Source of the DNA: UBA1479 sp040218445
Lineage (GTDB): Bacteria > Pseudomonadota > Alphaproteobacteria > Rhodospirillales > Casp-alpha2
Direction: 5' to 3'
NCBI GenBank assembly: GCA_040218445.1
Contig: JAVJRK010000016.1
Location: 133,682 to 197,681 of the forward strand
Length of the DNA: 64,000 nt
Every line of letters begins with the position of its first letter. Positions within the stretch are counted from its first letter, which is position 1. The notes beneath the pieces were generated by a model, which had not been told where the DNA came from, made no database searches, and saw nothing but the letters and a program-made list of their open reading frames with translations. Below, piece by piece: positions 58,054 to 64,000 of this stretch. The translations under genes were made by a program, and so were the position numbers.

Positions 58054-59823
58054 TCACGCTCCCCAATGCCGTTGTAAATACTCATTAAGTTGACTGACGA
58101 CGCCGATCCAGTCGCCAGGTTCTTTTTGCCGGAACAGGCGCATGGTCGGATACCAGGGTGTGTCATCCCGGTCCAACAACCAGCGCCATTCGGGCACCTG
58201 CGGCAGAAGCATCGCCACGGGCCGGCCCAGAGCCCCCGCCAGATGCCCGACCGCCGTATCGCAGGAAATCACCAGATCAAGACTTTGAACCAACGCCGCC
58301 GTCGCCGCGAAGTCCGTCAATTCAGCCGCCACATCGACAACCCCGTCGGCGCCGTGAACGGCAAGGTCACGATCACCGCCGTCTTTCTGCAACGAAACGA
58401 AGGTCGCCCCCGGCAGATCCAACAGGGGCAGCAGCGGGGCCAGCCCGGGACTGCGCACCTGGTCTCGCGGGTGTTGGGCACTTCCTTTCCACACCAACCC
58501 GATCCGCGGGCCGAGCCCTGTACCCAACCGGTTGCGCCAGGCCGTGACATCGCTTTCGGCCACGGACAGGTATGGTACGTCCGCCGGAATGGTCGCCAAA
58601 TCCGTACCGAAAGCACCCGGCAGGGACATCATCGGGATGTGGAAGTCATGGCCGGGGACAGCGTCGCCCGGATCAATCACCTGAACGATGCCCGCGACGG
58701 AACGCATCAGCCGCGTGAGCGGCCGGGGACATTGCAGGATTACGTGCATGTTCCTTGCCGCCAGCAAAGGCGCATAGCGCACGAATTGGATGGTATCGCC
58801 AAGCCCCTGTTCCGCCTGCACCAATACGCTCGCCCCCGGTTCTTCAACGCCGGTTGTCCAACGCGGTTTGTTGGAGACACGCGGCTCCGACTTGAAGCGG
58901 GTAGTCCGCCAGCGCGCTTCATAAGCCCGCCAACCTTCATCGAATTGGCCAAGAAGCAACAAGGTCATCGCCCGATTGCGCTGGCATTCGGCATCGTCGG
59001 GATCAAGCAGCAGCGCCCTGTCATAGGCCGCCAGGGCTTCGTCAAAACGTCCCAATTCGTGGAGCGCCACCCCCTTGTTGGCGTGCACCGCTGCCGCATC
59101 GGGGGCGGTTTGCAGGGCCGCATCGTATTGCACCAATGCCGCCGCCAGGTCGAAACGTTTCCGCAGGATATTGCCCAGATTGCAATGCGCCTCGACCATG
59201 CCCGGGCGGGCCTGCACCGCCAGGCGGTAGCATTCCATGGCCTTGTCGTCTTCACCCCGGTCGTGGTGAAACTGACCCAACGCCTGATGAGCATCGGCCA
59301 ATCCAGGGTCCAGGCCGGCGGCACGGCGAAAGCAATCTTCCGCACCGCTTCCGGCCTGCCCGCCCACACCCTGCAAGGCCAGTCCCAAATTCAAATGCGC
59401 CGGGGCAAGATCGGCATCCAGTTCCAACGCCAAACGCGCACGCGACCGCGCCGCGTCAAAATCACCGGCTGTCACAAGGGCCGCCGCCATGTCGGAATGA
59501 ACAGATGCGTCTTTCGGCGCCAGGGCGACTGCTTCCCGATAGGCATCCGCCGCGTCGGCCGCCAATCCCTGCGCCATCAGAACACGGCCCAGGTTGGCGT
59601 GATACATGGCCACGCGAGGGTCGATGGCGATGGCCTGTTTGATATCCCCGGTCGCCGCCGCTGCATCGCCTTTCTGATAGCGCACCAATCCCAGCAAATG
59701 GCGGGCATCCGCATGATCGGGGAATTCCCCTAGTATGTCTTTGTAGGCCCGTTCGGCCGCGTCCAAATCCCCGGCTTGGTGGCGCGTGATCGCCCGGGCC
59801 AGGTTTTCCTGTACCTCAGCCAT
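58054..59823 (-). CDS. TPR-repeat glycosyltransferase fusion (GT9/GT41-like C-terminus)
   Basis: The 589-residue protein begins with about eight TPR repeats (residues 1-310), for example HANLGRVLMAQGLAADAADA and HCNLGNILRKRFDLAAALVQ. A glycosyltransferase-like region runs from about 345, with VLVQAEQGLGDTIQFVRYAP, then ISCDTAVGHLAGALGRPVAM near the C-terminus. This TPR-GT layout is found in bacterial proteins thought to glycosylate proteins or surface glycans. The start at 59823 overlaps cobC by 8 bases. It lies upstream of the chemoreceptor gene, so a flagellar or surface link is possible but unproven. Confidence 0.82.
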   Translation of the reverse strand: MAEVQENLARAITRHQAGDLDAAERAYKDILGEFPDHADARHLLGLVRYQKGDAAAATGDIKQAIAIDPRVAMYHANLGRVLMAQGLAADAADAYREAVALAPKDASVHSDMAAALVTAGDFDAARSRARLALELDADLAPAHLNLGLALQGVGGQAGSGAEDCFRRAAGLDPGLADAHQALGQFHHDRGEDDKAMECYRLAVQARPGMVEAHCNLGNILRKRFDLAAALVQYDAALQTAPDAAAVHANKGVALHELGRFDEALAAYDRALLLDPDDAECQRNRAMTLLLLGQFDEGWRAYEARWRTTRFKSEPRVSNKPRWTTGVEEPGASVLVQAEQGLGDTIQFVRYAPLLAARNMHVILQCPRPLTRLMRSVAGIVQVIDPGDAVPGHDFHIPMMSLPGAFGTDLATIPADVPYLSVAESDVTAWRNRLGTGLGPRIGLVWKGSAQHPRDQVRSPGLAPLLPLLDLPGATFVSLQKDGGDRDLAVHGADGVVDVAAELTDFAATAALVQSLDLVISCDTAVGHLAGALGRPVAMLLPQVPEWRWLLDRDDTPWYPTMRLFRQKEPGDWIGVVSQLNEYLQRHWGA

Positions 59824-60883
59824 GGCGGCGTCTGTCCCTTTCCTTACCCTTAACCGCATCGAACGTTCTCAACGCTTCCTCAAGCCGCGCCCAATGAGCC
59901 GCCTTCCCCGGCAAGCCGAAACGCAGGCGTTTTGGGAAGCCCTGAAACCGGCGAACGAGAATGCCCGCCTTCGCCAGATGGTCATAAAGGGCCTCGGCCC
60001 GTTCGCATTCAATCAACACAAACAGATCCGTCCTGCCGATGATATTCGTCCCCGCGCCCCTTAAAAGATCACACAGCCTATCCATGTCTGCTGACAGACG
60101 GGTCCGCTCGTGGCCCGCCCATCCATGGTCCGCCAGAGCCTGCGCACCGACGGTCAACGCCGGGCCCGACACGGCCCAGGGCCCCAGTTCGTCTTCCAGC
60201 CGGCGCACCACGTCCGGCATCGCCACGGCAAACCCCAACCGCAACCCGGCCAAACCGTGAAACTTTCCGAACGACCGCAGAACGATCACGTTCGGCAACG
60301 GAAAGGCGGGAACAAGGCTGATTTCCGGGCTGACATCGGCAAAGGCTTCGTCAACAACCAGGGTATGGCCGCCCTTGCCTGCCGCCACGGCCCAGGCAGC
60401 AAGGCGTTCGGGCGCGATCATGCGTCCGTCCGGATTGTTGGGATTGACCAGCACCAGGGACCGGTCGGGCGGCGGCAATTCGCCGATGTCTTCCACCGTT
60501 GCACCCGCCGCACGCCAGGCGGCGGCATGCTCCGAATAGGTCGGGCCCATCACCGCCACACGGTCCGCCGCGATCAGCCGGGGCAGCATCTGGATCACGG
60601 CCTGCGTTCCCGGCGCGCAGGCAATCATATCGGTAGAAGCCGCACCGTATGCCGCCGCCGCCGCTTCCTTCAAACCAGCAAGGTCGGATGCCAACGGCAA
60701 ACGCGCCCATGCCTCGGATGGGATGTCCGGCAAGGGAAAAGCACGCGGATTGATCCCCGTGGACAGATCGACCCACCCACCGGCCGGTTCGCCGAAACGG
60801 GCGGTCGCGCCATCCAGGTCGCCGCCATGATCTTCGATTTCTTTTGCTGACACCGGGTTTGTCACGAAGTCTTCGTCATCCAT
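59816..60883 (-). CDS. cobC: threonine-phosphate decarboxylase (CobC/CobD), cobalamin synthesis
   Basis: The 355-residue fold-type I PLP enzyme has DLSTGINPRAFPLPDIP near the N-terminus. GPTYSEHAAAW contains the substrate loop, and VLVNPNNPDGRMIAPERL is the conserved NPNNP. The PLP lysine lies in LRSFGKFHGLAGLRLGFA. It makes aminopropanol phosphate for the lower-axial arm of vitamin B12. Alphaproteobacteria call it CobC and enterobacteria CobD. No other cob gene is in the window and no cobalamin riboswitch was found upstream. It overlaps the next gene by 8 bases. Confidence 0.88.
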   Translation of the reverse strand: MDDEDFVTNPVSAKEIEDHGGDLDGATARFGEPAGGWVDLSTGINPRAFPLPDIPSEAWARLPLASDLAGLKEAAAAAYGAASTDMIACAPGTQAVIQMLPRLIAADRVAVMGPTYSEHAAAWRAAGATVEDIGELPPPDRSLVLVNPNNPDGRMIAPERLAAWAVAAGKGGHTLVVDEAFADVSPEISLVPAFPLPNVIVLRSFGKFHGLAGLRLGFAVAMPDVVRRLEDELGPWAVSGPALTVGAQALADHGWAGHERTRLSADMDRLCDLLRGAGTNIIGRTDLFVLIECERAEALYDHLAKAGILVRRFQGFPKRLRFGLPGKAAHWARLEEALRTFDAVKGKERDRRRHG

Positions 60884-61129
60884 CTGGCGCCTTATATCCG
60901 TGTTTCATCCGCTGCGCACAGTTTACCTGGATCGGCCCGCCGTCCCATAGGCCCCCTGTCGACAAAACCAAAGGTTTCTAATATGACTGGCGTGCATATC
61001 GGACGGGCGCCACACTTTTGCCGGAATACGCGTAGAACGTTTCATCAAACACGCATTTATTCGGCGGTTTTGCCGGTTTGAGAGACTTGGGGCCGTCCCA
61101 AAGGCCGAGCATGCAAAGGAGTTATGATC

Positions 61130-61759
61130 ATGCGCAACCTTGTGACGGCATTGGCGCTGTCTGCCCTGATCCTGGTCGGCCTGGGATCAACCGCCGATGC
61201 GGCCGAAGGCGACGTCGCCGGGAAAGTCCTGCGCCTGCAGAATTCCGCCATGGCCATGCAGGATGCCCTGCCCCGTCCCCTAAAGGTCGGCAGCGAAATT
61301 CTGGTCGGTGACGTGATCTCGACGGGCAAGGGCACCCGGTTGGAATTCAAACTGAATGACGGCTCGGTCATGACCTTGGGCGAACGTACGGTCTTCGTCG
61401 TCTCTGAATTCGTGCAGACACCAGCCCAAGAAAACATCGCTTTGCGCCTGCTGTCGGGTGCGTTCAAGGCATCGTCCGGCGCCGTTTCCGCCGCCAATCC
61501 GGATGCCATGACCGTCGCCACCAATACGGGCACGATCGGCATTCGCGGCACGACCGTTTGGGGCGGCACCCTTGATACCCAATTCGAAGTCGCCCTTCTG
61601 GACGGGAAAAGCATCACCGTCACCACCCGGGGCGGCCGCGTCGAATTGACCGCCGCCGGTCAGGGTACACGGGTCCCATCGGAAGACAGCGCCCCGACCG
61701 CACCGGTCGTTTGGGGGCAGGCAAAAATATCACGCGCCCTGGCAACGGTGGACTTTTAG
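61130..61759 (+). CDS. exported FecR-domain protein
   Basis: The 209-residue precursor has a signal peptide (LVTALALSALILVGLGSTAD, cut near AEG). A FecR-type beta domain follows: GDVISTGKGTRLEFKLNDGS and VMTLGERTVFVV, then the IRGTTVWGG strand motif. FecR domains of this free periplasmic type bind or shape ligand signals, and this one lacks the N-terminal anti-sigma segment and membrane helix of FecR itself. Start ATG 61130 is chosen because AAGGAG is 8 bases upstream. ATG 61124 would leave only 2. No sigma factor gene is adjacent. Confidence 0.82.
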   Translation: MRNLVTALALSALILVGLGSTADAAEGDVAGKVLRLQNSAMAMQDALPRPLKVGSEILVGDVISTGKGTRLEFKLNDGSVMTLGERTVFVVSEFVQTPAQENIALRLLSGAFKASSGAVSAANPDAMTVATNTGTIGIRGTTVWGGTLDTQFEVALLDGKSITVTTRGGRVELTAAGQGTRVPSEDSAPTAPVVWGQAKISRALATVDF

Positions 61760-61816
61760 GCGGCAAGGCGGGAGACTGCCCCCCCTTCATTCCACCCCTG
61801 TTCCGCCGAGCCTTCC

Positions 61817-62995
61817 ATGACCATCGACCCGACCCAATTCATTTCAACCTGGCCTTTCCCCACGACCGTCTGCTTCGGCCCGGGGCGCATCGGCGAGTTG
61901 GGCAAGACCTGTGCCCGCACCGGCATCGAACGTCCATTGATCGTGACGGATGCGGGCCTGGTCACGACCCATATCATTGCGGCGGCACAGGACTCCCTGT
62001 CTCAGGCGAAATTACAGGGCAGCCTGTTTTCCGACGTTAAATCCAATCCGACGGCGGCGAACGTCGCCGCCGGGGCCAAGGCGTACCAAGAAGACGGCTG
62101 CGACGGCATCGTCGCCATCGGGGGCGGATCGGCCATGGATGCCGCCAAGGCAATCGCCCTTCAATCCGGTCACGCGGCCCCGGCCCTGGACTACGCCGTG
62201 GGCGGGCCCCGTTACCGCGACATCGACGGTACGGCCATTGCCCCGCTGATCGCCGTGCCGACGACGTCCGGCACGGGCTCGGAAATGGGATATGCCGCCG
62301 TCATTTCCGATGAAACAGCCCAAGCCAAGCGGGTGCTCTATCATGCGAACCTGCTGGCCCGCACCGTGATCTGCGATCCCGAGCTGACCATAGGTCTGCC
62401 GGCAAACCTGACCGCCTGGACAGGGATGGACGCGGCCGTTCATTGCATCGAGGCCTATTGCGCCCATACCTACAATCCCATGTGCGACGGGATCGCCGCC
62501 GAAGGCCTGCGCCTGATCGCGGCCTGGCTGCCGCGCGCGGTCAAGGACGGCCACGACCTTGAAGCCCGCACACATATGATGGCCGCCGCCGCCATGGGGG
62601 CCGTCGCATTCAACAAAGGATTGGGGGCGGTTCATGCCGTCTCGCATGCCATCGGCGCCCGGCTGGACACCCACCATGGCCTGACCAATGCGGTCGTCCT
62701 GCCCTATGTGCTGTTGCACAATCGCGGGGCCATCAATGAACGCTGCGCCGTGCTGGCCCGTTGCATGGGCCTGCCGAAAGCGGACTTTGCCGGGCTGATG
62801 GATTGGACTTTGGCAACCCGGGAAACCTTCGGCATTCCCCATACCGTCGCCGAGCTTGGTGTCGAACAAGACGACCTTGATCCCCTGGCGGAAATCGCGG
62901 CCGGCGACGTCACCGCCCGGGAAAATCCCGTCCCCGTCGATGCGGCGGCCTTGCGGGACGTGATCGCCAAAGCGCTTTCCGGCACATTGGAATAG
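61817..62995 (+). CDS. iron-containing alcohol dehydrogenase
   Basis: The 392-residue group III dehydrogenase has a Rossmann segment IVAIGGGSAMDAAKAIALQS and VPTTSGTGSEMG around the nicotinamide. The metal site has GAVHAVSHAIGARLDTHHGL with three histidines, and an Asp from LPANLTAWTGMDAAVHCIEA. It oxidises an alcohol or reduces an aldehyde with NAD. The substrate cannot be told. It starts 57 bases after the FecR-domain gene and ends 10 bases before the glycosylase gene. Confidence 0.92.
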   Translation: MTIDPTQFISTWPFPTTVCFGPGRIGELGKTCARTGIERPLIVTDAGLVTTHIIAAAQDSLSQAKLQGSLFSDVKSNPTAANVAAGAKAYQEDGCDGIVAIGGGSAMDAAKAIALQSGHAAPALDYAVGGPRYRDIDGTAIAPLIAVPTTSGTGSEMGYAAVISDETAQAKRVLYHANLLARTVICDPELTIGLPANLTAWTGMDAAVHCIEAYCAHTYNPMCDGIAAEGLRLIAAWLPRAVKDGHDLEARTHMMAAAAMGAVAFNKGLGAVHAVSHAIGARLDTHHGLTNAVVLPYVLLHNRGAINERCAVLARCMGLPKADFAGLMDWTLATRETFGIPHTVAELGVEQDDLDPLAEIAAGDVTARENPVPVDAAALRDVIAKALSGTLE

Positions 62996-63005
62996 GACGC
63001 AGATC

Positions 63006-63626
63006 GTGCCCCCCACACCCGGCCTTCTGGAACTTGTCGATCAATGCGAATACATGGCCCGGGCGTATGCCGATGCGGGCGCCCCCTTGCCGCGCCGACG
63101 GCCCGACGGTTTCCCCGCCCTGGTTTCCAGCATTATCGGCCAACAGGTTTCCGCCCATGCGGGAGCCGCGATCCAACGCCGGGTTGAAGCCGGTCTGGGA
63201 AGCGTCACGGCAGAAGCCGTCCTGACTAAATCCGAGGATGAATTGCGATCTTTCGGCTTGTCTCGGCCAAAGATCAAATACATTCGCGGCGTCGCGGAAG
63301 CCGTCGCCACGGGCGAGCTGGATTTCGACGCCCTGCGTCACGCCCCCGACGACGAGGTTCTGGAAACCCTGACCCGCCTGAAAGGCATCGGTCAATGGAC
63401 CGCCGAAATCTATCTGATGTTCGCGTTGCAGCGCCCTGACGTCATGCCGTCGGGCGATCTGGCCCTGGCCGAATCCGCTGCCCGCCTGATGGGTTTGAAG
63501 GCCCGCCCCAAACCTAAGGAACTGGCTGTCATCGCCGAACGCTGGCAGCCGTGGCGGTCCACGGCGGCGCTGATGCTTTGGTATTATTACCGCTATACGG
63601 GCGGCCCCGGCGCACCCGACGTCTAA
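63006..63626 (+). CDS. DNA-3-methyladenine glycosylase II, AlkA-like
   Basis: The 206-residue HhH-GPD base-excision enzyme has SSIIGQQVSAHAGAAIQRRV, the helix before the active-site loop. The helix-hairpin-helix is LTRLKGIGQWTAEIYLMFAL. The catalytic aspartate sits in RPDVMPSGDLALAESA. It removes alkylated purines. The length fits the AlkA C-terminal domain alone, without the N-terminal lobe of E. coli AlkA. Start GTG 63006 has AGGA upstream. Its stop lies inside a hairpin shared with the convergent gene. Confidence 0.92.
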   Translation: MPPTPGLLELVDQCEYMARAYADAGAPLPRRRPDGFPALVSSIIGQQVSAHAGAAIQRRVEAGLGSVTAEAVLTKSEDELRSFGLSRPKIKYIRGVAEAVATGELDFDALRHAPDDEVLETLTRLKGIGQWTAEIYLMFALQRPDVMPSGDLALAESAARLMGLKARPKPKELAVIAERWQPWRSTAALMLWYYYRYTGGPGAPDV

Positions 63627-63643
63627 TCAAAGACGCCGGGTGC
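63612..63643. terminator. long hairpin containing the AlkA-like gene's stop codon
   Basis: GCACCCGACGTC (63612-63623) pairs with GACGCCGGGTGC (63632-63643) at 11 of 12 positions around TAATCAAA. The TAA of the glycosylase gene is in the loop. It lies 12 bases from the end of the convergent gene and could stop transcription from both sides. Confidence 0.6.
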
Positions 63644-63655
63644 GAGGGCTCACTC

Positions 63656-64000
63656 TTACGTCGTTGAACTGACCAACGACGCCAATCTTTCCGCTGCATC
63701 ATCATCAAGGTCGAGACGGGCATGCGTATGCTCGTCGGTCTTGGCAACGATAGAGGCCTCGAAGCTGCCCGCATCGGGGATATCGACCGTGAAGGCATCG
63801 CCTTCGGTCACGTCCAACCCCCGGTCAAGCACGATGCCCCCGCCCTTGGACAGGCTGTACAGCGTGGTTTCCTTTGCCACGCCGCCGACCGTGACCGAGA
63901 CCTGCTGCCCCATGGCGTGCCGTTTGGCCCATTCCGGGTCCTGGCTTTCGTGGATGATCTGCTGCAGGCGTTCGTTCATATGGTCGATGCCCGATTTGAC
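63656..64000 (-). CDS. PilZ-like domain, C-terminal part of a gene cut by the window edge
   Basis: The frame is open to the end of the window on the minus strand, so the true start may lie beyond it. An ATG at 63979 has no clear ribosome site in the 21 visible bases. The visible 114 residues form a beta-rich domain with TLYSLSKGGGIVLDRGLDVT, similar to the S-x-x-G centre of PilZ cyclic-di-GMP domains, after an AKRHAMGQQVSVTVGG strand. The usual RxxxR is degenerate. It may be the tail of a chemoreceptor or other signalling protein. The PilZ label is tentative. Confidence 0.55.
   Translation of the reverse strand, partial: VKSGIDHMNERLQQIIHESQDPEWAKRHAMGQQVSVTVGGVAKETTLYSLSKGGGIVLDRGLDVTEGDAFTVDIPDAGSFEASIVAKTDEHTHARLDLDDDAAERLASLVSSTT

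Noticed and set aside
58090..59733. A 547-residue open frame on the + strand
   Set aside because: It is the antisense shadow of the TPR-glycosyltransferase gene, a common effect of high GC, and has no motif.
60884..61000. Cobalamin riboswitch upstream of cobC
   Set aside because: The minus-strand leader lacks the B12-box pattern and the GCCACTG core, and the gap is too short for the full aptamer.
1..64000. tRNA, rRNA, transposase or prophage genes
   Set aside because: Intergenic gaps were read for cloverleaf ends (CCA, TTCRA) and IS-like terminal repeats, and no DDE or integrase motif was seen in any translated frame.

Overview
The window is a continuous piece of a GC-rich bacterial chromosome (about 60% GC judged by eye) with coding density close to 95% and no intergenic gap over about 260 bases. 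Gene content and order point to an alphaproteobacterium, most likely a Rhodospirillales-type lineage. The evidence is the lptF-lptG-lptD-surA-pdxA-rsmA block, the fabD-fabG-acpP-fabF-mltG block, rpsF-rpsR-DUF2232-rplI, dnaB-alr-mlaEF, radA-cvpA-purF-SDR, a soluble chemotaxis receptor and cobC-type cobalamin synthesis. No rRNA, tRNA, CRISPR array, transposase or prophage gene was seen.

Layout: 1-2055 holds the end of cysQ, a Sua5-type tsaC and a DEDDh exonuclease in one overlapping + strand group. 2077-4446 is a divergent MFS transporter / AraC regulator pair. 4589-10027 gathers a rhodanese, a TauE-type anion exporter, an MFS carrier, a YffB/Spx-like thioredoxin-fold protein, the peroxide-stress protein YaaA and the chromate transporter ChrA. 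10115-16128 holds a DSD1-type PLP enzyme, an AsmA-like membrane protein with three 11-residue repeats, a DUF2061 membrane protein behind a promoter covered by a palindrome, an N-acyl-D-amino-acid deacylase and a large acyl-CoA dehydrogenase.

16244-24351 is the envelope and housekeeping operon: LptF and LptG extract LPS, LptD inserts it, SurA folds outer-membrane proteins, PdxA makes vitamin B6 and RsmA matures 16S rRNA. From 25396 to 36038 the minus strand carries yicC-gmk and fabD-fabG-acpP-fabF-mltG. About 4.5 kb of accessory genes lie between the two (two SDRs, a SGNH hydrolase, a LysR regulator and an alpha/beta hydrolase).

36154-45656 holds two poorly characterised genes, then the ribosomal operon rpsF-rpsR-DUF2232-rplI with promoter and terminator, cfa, and dnaB-alr-mlaE-mlaF. 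A second accessory islet at 45659-49490 contains a HEPN/MNT toxin-antitoxin pair whose antitoxin carries an extra N-terminal DNA-binding-like segment and lies behind two identical 12-bp palindromes. It also holds a cupin, a TauD-like dioxygenase, a CitE-like lyase and a helical protein.

49684-55338 is radA-cvpA-purF-SDR followed by a glycosyltransferase. 55357-60883 on the minus strand is cobC, a TPR-glycosyltransferase fusion, a soluble chemoreceptor and a TPR lipid- or periplasm-directed protein. 61130-64000 ends with a FecR-domain protein, an iron-dependent alcohol dehydrogenase, an AlkA-type glycosylase and a partial PilZ-like gene cut by the window edge.

Most of the window is ordinary backbone. 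The parts most worth a second look are the HEPN/MNT module and its operator, the repeat-bearing AsmA-like protein at 11405, the palindromic promoter of the DUF2061 gene, the inverted-architecture chemoreceptor, and the two islets set into conserved gene order.
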